46,003 nt of DNA from an uncultured Clostridia bacterium (lineage in GTDB: Bacteria > Bacillota > Clostridia > Christensenellales > UBA1242), in contig CALWTF010000006.1 in the NCBI GenBank assembly GCA_944384415.1, positions 1 through 46,003 on the forward strand. Direction: 5' to 3'. Numbering within the stretch: the stretch's first letter is position 1; every line of letters begins with the position of its first letter. Positions 8,749 to 16,540 of the stretch are shown here, piece after piece. Position numbers and translations under genes: made by a program. Under the pieces are notes generated by a model that was given only the letters and a program-made list of their open reading frames with translations, did not search any database and was not told the DNA's origin.

Positions 8749-9942
8749 ATGGACAAGAAAATATATCTTGATAATGCAGCTACAACAATGTTAAATAGTG
8801 AAGTTTTAGCTGAAATGATGCCATATTTTAATAGCATCTATGGTAACGCAAGCAGTTTACACAGTTTTGGGCGTGATGCGAAAGCTGCTGTGGATTTAGC
8901 TCGTGAACGAATAGCTAAGGGAATTGGTTGTAAACCTAATGAAATATATTTCACAAGTGGTGCAACTGAGGCTAATAACTGGATTTTACGAGGTGTTGCA
9001 AATGCAAACAGAACTCGTGGTAATCATATTATAACAAGCAAAATTGAACATCCAAGTATTTTGGAAACTTGTGCTGATTTGGAAAGACAAGGTTTTAAAG
9101 TTACATATCTTGATGTTGATAGTTATGGTTTTGTTCGAATTGACCAATTACTGCACTATTTAAGTAAAGATACAATTTTAATATCTATTATGGCAGCTAA
9201 TAATGAGATTGGAACAATTCAAAACATTCAAGCAATAGCCAGTATAGCAAATGAAAAAGGAATTCCTTTTCACACAGATGCAACTCAAGCATTAGGTGCA
9301 ATTAATTTGAATGTTCAAGAGATGAAAATTGATGCAATGAGCTTGTCATCTCATAAAATATATGGTCCAAAAGGTGTTGGTGCTTTATATATTCGTTCAG
9401 GTTTACTTGTTGATAGGTTTATGACAGGTGGTGAACAAGAAAGTGGTAGAAGAGCTGGAACAGTTAACACACCAGGTATAGTTGGTTTTGGAAAAGCAGT
9501 TGAAATTTGCACTAGAGACATCGTAGCTAATAGTAAAAAATTAAAGTCATTGCGTGATTATTTTATAAGACAAGTACAGCAAAAAATTGATATGGTTTAT
9601 TTAAATGGACATCCTGTTCAAAGGTTACCAAATAATGCTAGTTTATCTTTTGCAATGGTGGAAGGTGAAAGTATATTGTTTATGTTAGATATGCAAGGTA
9701 TTGCGGTTTCAACTGGTTCAGCTTGTTCATCTGGTTCTTTACAAGAATCACATGTTTTAAAAGCATTAAATATTCCTGCTGACCTTATTCAAGGAACAGT
9801 TAGATTTAGTTTAGGTAAAATGACAACTAAAGAAGATATTGACCAAACTGTTGATGTTTTGGTAAGTGTTATAAAAAAACTCCGACATATTTCTCCTGTA
9901 ACAAAAGCACAGGTTGGAAGATTAAAAAAAGGAGATAAATAA
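8749..9942 (+). CDS. Cysteine desulfurase (NifS/IscS family)
   Basis: This PLP enzyme removes sulfur from cysteine to give a persulfide for Fe-S cluster or thiouridine synthesis. It starts with KIYLDNAATT, has the PLP-binding lysine in SSHKIYGPKG (Lys203), and the catalytic cysteine in TGSACSSGS (Cys326), followed by the SHVLKAL segment. Length is 397. The short spacing SACSSGSLQESHVL fits the NifS/IscS group I enzymes. The stop overlaps the start of the scaffold gene by one base, indicating an operon. It could be named nifS or iscS; with a NifU-type scaffold next door and no other Fe-S genes visible, it is probably the housekeeping or only Fe-S desulfurase, but this is inference. Confidence 0.94.
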   Translation: MDKKIYLDNAATTMLNSEVLAEMMPYFNSIYGNASSLHSFGRDAKAAVDLARERIAKGIGCKPNEIYFTSGATEANNWILRGVANANRTRGNHIITSKIEHPSILETCADLERQGFKVTYLDVDSYGFVRIDQLLHYLSKDTILISIMAANNEIGTIQNIQAIASIANEKGIPFHTDATQALGAINLNVQEMKIDAMSLSSHKIYGPKGVGALYIRSGLLVDRFMTGGEQESGRRAGTVNTPGIVGFGKAVEICTRDIVANSKKLKSLRDYFIRQVQQKIDMVYLNGHPVQRLPNNASLSFAMVEGESILFMLDMQGIAVSTGSACSSGSLQESHVLKALNIPADLIQGTVRFSLGKMTTKEDIDQTVDVLVSVIKKLRHISPVTKAQVGRLKKGDK

Positions 9943-10340
9943 TGTACAGTAACAAAATTATGGAAATATTTAAGTCACCAACCAATGCTGGTGCAATGAG
10001 AGAATCTGATGCTATAGGAACAGTTTATAGTTCTGTATGTTCTGATGTTATGAAATTTTTTATTGTAGTTGATGCAGATACAAAGGTTATAACTTCTGCC
10101 AAGTTTCAAGTGTTTGGTTGTGTTGCTGCTTTTGCTGTTGGTTCAATAACTGCAAAAATGATGGAAGGTAAAACTGTAGATGAAGTTTTAGAAATTCAAG
10201 GTGAAGATATTTTAAAAGAAGTTGGAGAATTACCACACGAAAAAGTTTATTTAACCGACCTTGCAAAACAGACAATTGAAGATGCTATAGCTGATTATCA
10301 AAGAAAACAAGCTCGTTTAGCAAAGAATACTGTTGAATAA
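9942..10340 (+). CDS. IscU/NifU-type Fe-S cluster scaffold, third ligand cysteine replaced
   Basis: This 132-residue protein matches the NifU N-terminal/IscU scaffold, on which Fe-S clusters are assembled with sulfur from the adjacent desulfurase. It shows the DAIGTVYSSVCSD region (Cys33) and FQVFGCVAAFAVGSITA (Cys60). The family normally has a third ligand cysteine in a K-x-H-C-S motif near residue 104; here the aligned sequence is KVYLTDLA, so His and Cys are Tyr and Leu. The remaining fold, including the LPHEK loop, is preserved and the frame is intact, so it looks like a functional variant rather than a pseudogene. The start overlaps the desulfurase stop by one base. Confidence 0.88.
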   Translation: MYSNKIMEIFKSPTNAGAMRESDAIGTVYSSVCSDVMKFFIVVDADTKVITSAKFQVFGCVAAFAVGSITAKMMEGKTVDEVLEIQGEDILKEVGELPHEKVYLTDLAKQTIEDAIADYQRKQARLAKNTVE

Positions 10341-10411
10341 TTTCCCAGTTTTTTCCTGTTATTATTTTATAACATTTTCACAAACTAACTTTGAAAAAAG
10401 GAGGTTTTGTG

Positions 10412-10561
10412 ATGGAAAAGTTGTGTATTGGCGTTTTGGTAGGGATGATTGGCGGTATGGCTCTTGTAACCTTCAGTAAACCAATAAAAAATGCTATGGA
10501 ACAAGGTTATGAAAAGGTTAAAAAGCAATTTACAAAAATGAAAAATAAAGCAAAAAAATAA
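10412..10561 (+). CDS. Small membrane protein, 49 residues (YtxH-like)
   Basis: A small gene with a strong site (GGAGG six to seven bases upstream) encodes 49 residues. Residues 4-21 form one hydrophobic, glycine-containing segment (CIGVLVGMIGGMALVT), followed by a lysine-rich amphipathic cytoplasmic tail (residues 23-49). This layout resembles small YtxH-like or membrane-anchored basic proteins of Firmicutes, but I cannot assign a family. A hairpin terminator starts 16 bases after the stop, so it closes the Fe-S transcript or forms its own small unit. Coding is supported by the ribosome site and the intact frame; function is unknown. Confidence 0.7.
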   Translation: MEKLCIGVLVGMIGGMALVTFSKPIKNAMEQGYEKVKKQFTKMKNKAKK

Positions 10562-10577
10562 ATTTGTAATATTACCT

Positions 10578-10612
10578 AAAAAAACTTTATCAGAATTGAT
10601 AGAGTTTTTTTA
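10578..10612 (+). terminator. Rho-independent terminator after the 49-residue gene
   Basis: The stem AAAAAACTTTATCA/TGATAGAGTTTTTT contains one G-U pair, has a four-base loop (GAAT), and ends in a T tract. Confidence 0.85.
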
Positions 10613-10620
10613 TTTAAAAT

Positions 10621-10650
10621 TTGACAATGAATTGTTTTATTTGATAGAAC
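10621..10650 (+). promoter_or_regulatory. Sigma-A promoter upstream of the glycosyltransferase pseudogene
   Basis: A perfect TTGACA at 10621 is followed by GATAGAAC (TAGAAC at 10645-10650, 18-base spacer). The promoter appears intact although the gene it reads is broken. Confidence 0.6.
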
Positions 10651-10678
10651 AATTAAGTTTTAATTAAAAAGGTGCAAC

Positions 10679-12442
10679 ATGAAAAATAGTAGAAATAATG
10701 ATGTAATGAAAAAAGTTCCTGTACTTTATTTAATCTTACTTTTGATATGGACGGTTTTAACAGTTTTTTTATGGTTTTATTTTGTTAAAAGTTTTATAAA
10801 TGTACCATTTGTTGAAGGTGCTACAATATCTGATACTGTTCGAGTATTGGCAACAATACTTCTGGTTTTTAATGCAATATTTATTTCATATTTTTGGCTT
10901 AATGGTGTAAAGGATTTTATATATGTAATTTGGTTTTATATTGTTAAAAGAAAATTGTACAAAAAAATATGAAGTAGTTATGAAAACTGATGTGTCAAAT
11001 GTCAATGATAAAGTTTTAATGGTATATTGTACTTGTAACGATTTTGATGCTTCAAGTTTAGAAAAAAGTATGAAACAAAGCTATGGAAATATTACTACTG
11101 TTATATTAGATGATTCAACTGAAGAATCATACAAGGTAGAAATTGATAATTTTGCATTAAAACATAATTTAAAAGTAATAAGACGAGAAAATAGAATTGG
11201 TTTTAAAGCGGGTAATATAAATAATTATCTTATGAGTGAGGAATGTAAAAAAGATGGATATGATTATGTAGTAATTTTGGATTCAGATGAGATTTTACAT
11301 TATAACTATGTTGTTGAATCTCTTAAATATTTTTATACATATTCTAATATTGGAATTGTACAAGCTAATCATGTGTCAACAAGAAATAAATTTTTTTATG
11401 AAAATTTTTCACATAGGGGTTAATTCTCACTGGCCTACATATCAAACGATGAAACATTTTTATGGTTTTTCTACAATGCTAGGGCACGGTGCAATGATTA
11501 AACGAGATTGTTATGAAAAGGTTGGTGGATTTCCAAACTTGGTAGCAGAAGATTTGTGTTTGAGCATTGAGGCAAGGAATTATAGATATTATGTTGCTTT
11601 TGCTCCTAATATTATATGTGAAGAAGAGTATCCCGTAGATTATGCTGCTTTTAAGAAAAGACATTTAAAATGGACACAGGGAAATTTGGAATTTATTAAA
11701 AGATATACTGGTAAAATTATAAAATCAAAAATGAAATGGTACGAAAAAATGGATATTGTGTTATTTACATATAATCTACCATTAACTGCAATATTTGCTT
11801 TTTACATTTTTTTAAATTTAATTTTTGCACCGTTATTATTTATTGATTTGGGTAGTGTTTATACTTTATGGATGATAATACCAACAATGATTTTCTTCTT
11901 TTCGCCTATGTTGAATGATGTTTTTTGTTAGTTGTTTAGGATAAATATTTTTAGATTTCTTTTTTATTTTTTAATGTTATTATACTATATGGTTCAATGT
12001 TAACAACTTCACTAATAAGTGCTCTTTTAGGAATGTTTGGTAAAAAAGCTAAATTTATAGTAACACCTAAAAATCTAGTAAAATTACATTAGGTTTTGCT
12101 TTAAAATTTCAATTTAAAGAATTTTTGTTTTCTACAATATTATTAATAATCTCAATTTTATTATGTAAAAGCATTTTACCTGTTATCTTAATTATTGCAA
12201 CAGGATATTTATCAATTGTATTAGTATTCTTTTCAAACAAAAAATATACAAATGAAGAAATAGAAAAAATTGATAAAAAAACTACTCAAATTTCATTATC
12301 ATTAAATTATAGCTATAATTTTAACAAAAAATTGAATTCAGTTATTTATTTGGATTCTGAAGATATAAAAAACGAAACAGAACAATTTGAAGATAAAGAG
12401 CAAATTATAAGAATTAAAAATTCAAAACAAAAAAAATTATAA
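10679..12442 (+). pseudogene. Family 2 membrane glycosyltransferase, broken by frameshifts
   Basis: One ancestral gene of about 588 codons can be read only by switching frames. The first part (10679-10972) has two membrane helices. The second (to about 11420) holds the GT-A domain: VVILDSDEI is the DxD-type metal site. The third (to 11931) contains GHGAMIKRDCYEKVGGFP, the ED of VAEDLCLSIEA, and RHLKWTQGNLE, which corresponds to the Q-x-x-R-W motif of processive enzymes. After an in-frame TAG (11929) the frame goes on as membrane helix, then in another frame MFGKKAKFIVTPK, typical of the C-terminus of cellulose synthase-like proteins, then a last frame to 12442. I count about four frameshifts plus one stop. 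It would have made or modified an extracellular polysaccharide. Neighbours are intact, which argues against general sequencing error. Confidence 0.9.
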
Positions 12443-12519
12443 TTTTTATATAATGTGTTGAAATAACTTTTTTGCTTAGGTTAATTAAATATCTTTTTTA
12501 ATTTTATTCTAATTTTTAT

Positions 12520-12548
12520 TTGCTAAATGTTTAAAAGTATGATAAACT
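12520..12548 (+). promoter_or_regulatory. Possible sigma-A promoter for ruvX
   Basis: TTGCTA at 12520 and TAAACT at 12543 are separated by 17 bases. They lie in the 133-base gap after the glycosyltransferase pseudogene, which otherwise contains only AT-rich sequence. Confidence 0.45.
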
Positions 12549-12575
12549 GGTAAAAGTTAAGCAAAGGAGAGTAAA

Positions 12576-12995
12576 TTGCGTAAATTAGGCGTGGATTATG
12601 GTGATGCACGAATAGGTTTGGCGTTAAGCGACCCTTTAGGTTTTTTTGCCTCTGGTCTGGAAACATATAAAACGGTAAATCGTGAAAAAGATTTGCAATA
12701 TGTTGCTGACATCGTAAAAAAATATGATGTTGATACAGTTGTTGTGGGTTTACCACTAAATATGGACGGAACTGAAGGCGAAAGGGTTGAAAAAACCAAA
12801 AGTTTTTGTAGTGAATTACAAAAACTAATTAGTGCAAAAATTGTTTTCAATGATGAACGATTAACTACTGTATCCGCTGAAAAAATGCTTATTCAGTCAA
12901 ATGTTAGACGAGAAAATCGCAAAAAGGTTATTGATAAAGTTGCTGCTTGCTTAATTTTACAAAGTTGGCTGGATAGTCAAGCAAATAAAATTTAA
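12576..12995 (+). CDS. ruvX: Holliday junction resolvase-like RuvX (YqgF), pre-16S rRNA nuclease
   Basis: This 139-residue RNase H-like nuclease is known from Escherichia coli to mature the 5' end of 16S rRNA. It begins with the catalytic LGVDYGDARIGLALSDP motif and continues with VVGLPLNMDGTEG and FNDERLTTVSAEK, each carrying the conserved acidic residues. The start codon is TTG at 12576, following AAAGGAGAG. The DUF1292 gene comes 10 bases later, which reproduces the Bacillus yrrK-yrzB order, although mltG and alaS are not next to it here. Confidence 0.94.
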   Translation: MRKLGVDYGDARIGLALSDPLGFFASGLETYKTVNREKDLQYVADIVKKYDVDTVVVGLPLNMDGTEGERVEKTKSFCSELQKLISAKIVFNDERLTTVSAEKMLIQSNVRRENRKKVIDKVAACLILQSWLDSQANKI

Positions 12996-13005
12996 GGAGA
13001 TTAAT

Positions 13006-13386
13006 ATGGAACAAGAACAAAATCCAATTGAATGTTTATTAGATGAAACAAATTCTGACCCTATTATTTTATATGATGAAAATGATAAGGCTGTAAAATT
13101 TGAACAAGTTGCATTAATACCTTTTGAAGATGATTTATATGCTTTATTGAAACCTATTGATAAAATTGATGGTGTAGAAGATGATGAAGCAGTTGTTTTC
13201 AAGTTTGAAGAAGATGAAAGTGGCGCTCCGATTTTAACTGTTGTTATTGAAGACAAGTTGATTGATGATGTGTTTAAAATTTATCTTGATATGGTAAATG
13301 AGGAAAAAGAAAAACTAGAAAAAAATACTGATAAATCTTCTGAAAAGAAAACTAAAAAGACTGATAAAACTAAAAAATCTAAATAA
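13006..13386 (+). CDS. DUF1292 (YrzB-like) protein
   Basis: This acidic protein of 126 residues contains the DUF1292 core: a beta-rich segment DPIILYDENDKAVKFEQVALIPF..LYALLKPI and the later DDEAVVFKFEEDESGAPIL. The family function is unknown; it is almost always next to ruvX in Firmicutes, as here. The C-terminal 25 residues are a lysine- and threonine-rich tail (SSEKKTKKTDKTKKSK) beyond the usual domain, similar in style to the tail on the neighbouring ribosomal protein S2. It is cotranscribed with ruvX and ends in a terminator. Confidence 0.88.
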   Translation: MEQEQNPIECLLDETNSDPIILYDENDKAVKFEQVALIPFEDDLYALLKPIDKIDGVEDDEAVVFKFEEDESGAPILTVVIEDKLIDDVFKIYLDMVNEEKEKLEKNTDKSSEKKTKKTDKTKKSK

Positions 13387-13395
13387 GAATATTTT

Positions 13396-13423
13396 TAAAA
13401 AGGGCTTTTTGGCTCTTTTTTTA
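13396..13423 (+). terminator. Rho-independent terminator after the DUF1292 gene
   Basis: The stem AAAAGGGC/GCTCTTTT contains a G-U pair and is followed by a run of T residues. Confidence 0.8.
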
Positions 13424-13456
13424 TTTGATTATAAATAAAAATGTGTTAAATTCCCC

Positions 13457-13485
13457 TTGATTTTTTATTAAGTATGTGGTAGAAT
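13457..13485 (+). promoter_or_regulatory. Sigma-A promoter for rpsB-tsf
   Basis: TTGATT at 13457 and TAGAAT at 13480 are 17 bases apart, placing the transcript start near 13492, about 115 bases before rpsB. Confidence 0.78.
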
Positions 13486-13499
13486 TGACTCGTTGAAAA

Positions 13500-13575
13500 T
13501 ACACACCGTTGGTTATTTGAGTGTAGTTGCCTTTTTTGTTAAAGGTTGCACAATGAGTTTTAACATCAACGGGAG
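13500..13575 (+). promoter_or_regulatory. Structured 5' leader of rpsB, candidate S2 autoregulatory RNA
   Basis: Between the promoter and rpsB the sequence is less AT-rich than other gaps here and can fold. CCGTTG (13506-13511) pairs perfectly with CAACGG (13567-13572), extended by TTA (13513-13515) with TAA (13561-13563). The enclosed part forms a second hairpin, CCTTT (13530-13534) with AAAGG (13541-13545), plus GTG/CAC outside it. Many ribosomal protein operons are controlled by such leaders binding the encoded protein, and an rpsB leader is known in gamma-proteobacteria. I see no T tract after the helix, so translational control is more likely than attenuation. Identity as an S2-binding RNA is inference. 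Confidence 0.5.
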
Positions 13576-13608
13576 GACTAAAACAAAATAAGTTAAAGGA
13601 GAAAATTT

Positions 13609-14616
13609 ATGTCAGTAATTTCAATAAAACAATTGCTTGAAGCTGGGGTTCAATTTGGTCACCCAACAAGACAATGGAATCCTAAAATGAGCAAATATAT
13701 TTTCGTTGCAAGAAATGATACACACATCATTGACCTTGAAAAAACAGTAGTATTAGTTGAAGAGGCTTATAATTATGTTAAGAAAATGGCCGAACAAGGA
13801 AAAACCGTTTTATTTGTTGGAACAAAAAAACAAGCATCTGAAGCTATTCAACAAGAAGCTGAAAGATGTGGCATGTACTATGTTAACACTCGTTGGTTAG
13901 GTGGAACATTAACAAACTTTAAAACAATTCGTAACCGTGTTGACAGATTAAACAAATTAAACCAAATGGAAAAAACAGGGGAATTTGAATTTTTCCCAAA
14001 GAAAGAAGTTATAAAACTTCGTGCTGAAAAAGATAAGTTACAACGCAATCTTGGTGGTATTAAGGATATGACAGATTTACCAGGCTTGTTATTTGTTGTA
14101 GATTTGAAAAAAGAACACATTGCGGTTAAAGAAGCTCGTGCATTAGGTATTCCTGTTGTTGCACTTGTTGATACAAATTGTGACCCTGAACTTGTAGATG
14201 TTGTAATTCCTGGAAATGATGATGCTATTCGTTCAGTTAAATTAATTGCTTCTACAGTTGCAGATGCAATACTTGAGGCAAAAAATGGTGTAAGTTTACA
14301 ACAAGCAGAAGAAATTACATCTGTTGAAGAACCAGCTGAAAAGGTTACAAAAAAAGTTTTTAAAGAACCAACAGTAACAGAACAAAAGGCTGAAGAGACA
14401 CAAAAAGATGAAACTGCAGAAGAGAAAGTTGAACCAGTTAAAGAAGAAGCAAAAAAGAAAACAACAAAGAAAGTAGCAACAAAAGAAACATCTAAAAAAG
14501 AAGCTGAAAGTGAGCCTGATAAAAAAGTAACTGTTAAAAAAACAGTTGCAAAATCAACCGCAAAAACTACAAAAACAGAAAAAGAACCAAAAGCAGATAA
14601 AAAAGAAGAAAAATAA
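13609..14616 (+). CDS. rpsB: Small ribosomal subunit protein S2 with long charged C-terminal extension
   Basis: Residues 1 to about 228 are a standard bacterial S2 ([19 protein letters not shown] at the start; [43 protein letters not shown]). S2 binds the 30S subunit at the head-body junction and is needed with S1. Bacterial S2 normally ends near 240-260; here about 105 residues of Lys/Glu/Thr/Ala-rich, low-complexity sequence follow, probably disordered. Repeated KKT/TKK and KEE-like groups are visible. The gene has a strong ribosome site (AAAGGAG) and is followed after 18 bases by tsf, the universal partner. Confidence 0.96.
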   Translation: MSVISIKQLLEAGVQFGHPTRQWNPKMSKYIFVARNDTHIIDLEKTVVLVEEAYNYVKKMAEQGKTVLFVGTKKQASEAIQQEAERCGMYYVNTRWLGGTLTNFKTIRNRVDRLNKLNQMEKTGEFEFFPKKEVIKLRAEKDKLQRNLGGIKDMTDLPGLLFVVDLKKEHIAVKEARALGIPVVALVDTNCDPELVDVVIPGNDDAIRSVKLIASTVADAILEAKNGVSLQQAEEITSVEEPAEKVTKKVFKEPTVTEQKAEETQKDETAEEKVEPVKEEAKKKTTKKVATKETSKKEAESEPDKKVTVKKTVAKSTAKTTKTEKEPKADKKEEK

Positions 14617-14634
14617 TAGGGGGAATATTTAGTT

Positions 14635-15297
14635 ATGGCTACAACACAAGAAATTAAAACTTTGCGTGAAAGAACAAACGCTGGTATGTTAGATTGTAAA
14701 AATGCGTTAGAAGCATCAAACGGTGATATGGAAAAAGCTGTTGAATGGCTTCGAGAAAAGGGAAAAGCAGCTGTTGCCAAAAAAGAAGGAAGGATAGCTG
14801 CTGAAGGTATAGTAGATAGTTATATACACTTAGGTGGTAAAATTGGTGTTTTAGTTGAAGTAAACTGTGAAACTGATTTTGTAGCAAAAAATCCTGAATT
14901 TCGTGAGTTAGTTCACAATTTAGCATTACAAATTGCAGCAAGTAAACCTTTATTTGTTTCTATAGAAGATGTAGATGCTGAAACTTTAGAAGCTGAACGC
15001 AAAATATATTTACAACAAGCAATGAATGAGGGAAAACCTGAACAAGTAGCTCAGAAAATTGTTGACGGAAGAATTAATAAATATTATCAAGAAGTATGTT
15101 TATTAGAGCAACCATATTTTAAAGATATGGATAAGAAAGTAAAAGAAATTATTAACGAAGCTGTTTTGTCTATAGGTGAAAAAATTTCTGTTCGTCGTTT
15201 TACTCGTTATGAAATGGGTGAAGGTTTGCAAAAGCGTACAGAAAATTTTGCTGAAGAAATTCAAAAGCAAATTGAAGAAACAAAAAAAGCACAATAA
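14635..15297 (+). CDS. tsf: Elongation factor Ts (short form)
   Basis: EF-Ts exchanges GDP for GTP on EF-Tu. The N-terminal UBA-like helices (IKTLRERTNAGMLDCKNALE) and the EF-Tu contact NCETDFVAKNPEF are clear. At 220 residues it is shorter than Bacillus or E. coli EF-Ts (about 280-290) and resembles the compact forms with a single core dimerisation subdomain. It ends in a charged helix (EEIQKQIEETKKAQ). In most Firmicutes pyrH follows; here a terminator and a separate promoter for frr follow directly, with no room for pyrH. Confidence 0.94.
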   Translation: MATTQEIKTLRERTNAGMLDCKNALEASNGDMEKAVEWLREKGKAAVAKKEGRIAAEGIVDSYIHLGGKIGVLVEVNCETDFVAKNPEFRELVHNLALQIAASKPLFVSIEDVDAETLEAERKIYLQQAMNEGKPEQVAQKIVDGRINKYYQEVCLLEQPYFKDMDKKVKEIINEAVLSIGEKISVRRFTRYEMGEGLQKRTENFAEEIQKQIEETKKAQ

Positions 15298-15302
15298 TTT
15301 TG

Positions 15303-15332
15303 TAAAAAGTCCGTTTGTTCGGGCTTTTTTTC
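15303..15332 (+). terminator. Rho-independent terminator after tsf
   Basis: The stem AAAAAGTCCG/CGGGCTTTTT contains one G-U pair and is followed by T residues. It separates rpsB-tsf from frr. Confidence 0.88.
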
Positions 15333-15344
15333 TTGCATATTTAA

Positions 15345-15373
15345 TTGCCAAAATATATAAAATGGTGTAAAAT
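15345..15373 (+). promoter_or_regulatory. Sigma-A promoter for frr
   Basis: TTGCCA at 15345 and TAAAAT at 15368 have a 17-base spacer. An overlapping alternative is TTGCAT (15333) with TATAAA (15356), also 17 bases. Confidence 0.6.
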
Positions 15374-15404
15374 TAATTCATATTATATAAAAGGTGGAAA
15401 GTTG

Positions 15405-15977
15405 ATGTTTACAAATCAAGAAGATAAAACAATATATGATAATTTAACAAATCATTTACAGCGTAATTATGACCATATGTTATCAGAACTTATGACAATT
15501 CGTGCAGGTCGTGCAAATCCAAGATTATTAGACAAATTAATGGTTGAATGTTATGGTTCGTTAACACCTATAAATCAAATTGCTAATATTACAACACCTG
15601 ACCCTAGAACAATTGCTATTAATTTGTGGGATACTTCTTTATTGCGTGATGTATTAAAAGCAATTCAAGCAAGTGATTTAGGATTTAATCCAAGTGATGA
15701 TGGAAAAGTAATTCGTTTGTTTGTTCCTTCACCAACACAAGAACGTCGAGTTGAATTAGTAAAAACTGTAAAAAAATTTGCTGAAGATTGCAAAATTAAT
15801 ATGAGAAATGGTCGTCGTGAAGCATTAGATGAATTTAAGGAACTTAAAAAGAAAAGCATCATAACAGAAGACGATTTAAGTAAAGCAGAAAAAGAAGTTC
15901 AAAAAATATTAGATAGTTGGACAGCAAAAGTTGACCAAGCAGTTTCGCAAAAAGAAAAAGAGATAATGGAAATATAA
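15405..15977 (+). CDS. frr: Ribosome recycling factor
   Basis: RRF splits post-termination ribosomes together with EF-G. This 190-residue protein has the family landmarks TIRAGRANPRLLD, CYGSLTPINQIANI, WDTSLLRDVLKAIQASDLGFNPSDDGKVIRL, the VKTVKKFAEDCKINMRN segment, and the long C-terminal helix. I start at ATG 15405 behind AAGGTGG; an in-frame ATG at 15345 lies inside the promoter region and adds a non-homologous leader. The usual downstream gene, uppS, survives only as a remnant. Confidence 0.95.
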   Translation: MFTNQEDKTIYDNLTNHLQRNYDHMLSELMTIRAGRANPRLLDKLMVECYGSLTPINQIANITTPDPRTIAINLWDTSLLRDVLKAIQASDLGFNPSDDGKVIRLFVPSPTQERRVELVKTVKKFAEDCKINMRNGRREALDEFKELKKKSIITEDDLSKAEKEVQKILDSWTAKVDQAVSQKEKEIMEI

Positions 15978-16037
15978 ATTTTAATTTAATTAATTCCCAT
16001 TTAGCAACAACAAGTATTAATTGTTTTTGCATAAAAT

Positions 16038-16068
16038 ACTGATATTAGTAAATATTTATTATATCAGT
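16038..16068 (+). repeat. AT-rich inverted repeat between frr and the uppS remnant
   Basis: ACTGATAT (16038-16045) is matched by ATATCAGT (16061-16068) with a 15-base loop. There is no T tract, so it is a weak terminator candidate or a chance palindrome. Confidence 0.4.
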
Positions 16069-16082
16069 TAAAGTGGTTATTA

Positions 16083-16515
16083 ATGAAATTACTATTTAAT
16101 AAAGTAAAATTAAAAAAAATTAAATGCAAATAAGTTACCTAATCACATAGCAATAATTATGGATAAAATTTGTAGGTGGGCGCATATTATTTGGGCTTGC
16201 TTAGAAATTTGAATAACAAAGCAAAGCTTAAAAATATAAAAAACCATAATTTATTTCTAATTTAGTATTACATTTTTAATATGTTTTACTTTAAGTTGAG
16301 TTTAGTTATTTATCTGATACTTCAGAATCAATTAATCCAAGTTTCGTTATTAGAACAAGTGGCGAAAATTATCAAACTTTATGATGTTTCAAATATAGTA
16401 TAGTGAATTGTGTTTTACTAAAACTCTTTGGCACGATTTTTTAGTTAAAGAGTTTTAAAAAACTTTAATAGTTTTTCTAAATCGCAAGCGCAGATTTGGC
16501 AGACTAAATATCTAA
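16083..16515 (+). pseudogene. uppS: Decayed uppS (undecaprenyl diphosphate synthase) remnant
   Basis: The 563-base gap between frr and cdsA holds the remains of uppS in its normal position. From ATG 16083 one frame gives a lysine-rich N-terminus, then after a frameshift 16126-16182 reads NKLPNHIAIIMDKICRWA, matching the active-site motif LPxHIAIIMDGNGRWA with the Gly-Asn-Gly part mutated. Near the end VIRTSGE (16346-16366) is the D-L-V-I-R-T-S-G-E motif; after another shift SNFMMFQI, a stop, and YSELCFTKTLWHDF (from 16399) match the family C-terminus, and NRKRRFGRLN (16480-16509) matches its last motif. Only about 430 of roughly 720 bases remain, so the middle is deleted. The enzyme made the lipid carrier for cell-wall synthesis. 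Confidence 0.93.
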
Positions 16516-16540
16516 AACAAGTTTAAACTAGGAGAATTTT

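Noticed and set aside
10679..12442. Four separate small genes in the glycosyltransferase region
   Set aside because: The pieces join in order into one GT2 protein with all its motifs, so one broken gene explains them better.
10679..12442. Frameshifts as pure sequencing error
   Set aside because: At least four shifts and a stop in one gene, with none in the dozens of genes around it, is unlikely; two shifts do lie near homopolymers, so read support should still be checked.
13878..14780. A 300-codon open frame on the minus strand across rpsB and tsf
   Set aside because: It is the mirror of the Lys/Glu-rich S2 tail (Ser/Phe/Val-rich translation), has no family motif and lies opposite two certain genes.
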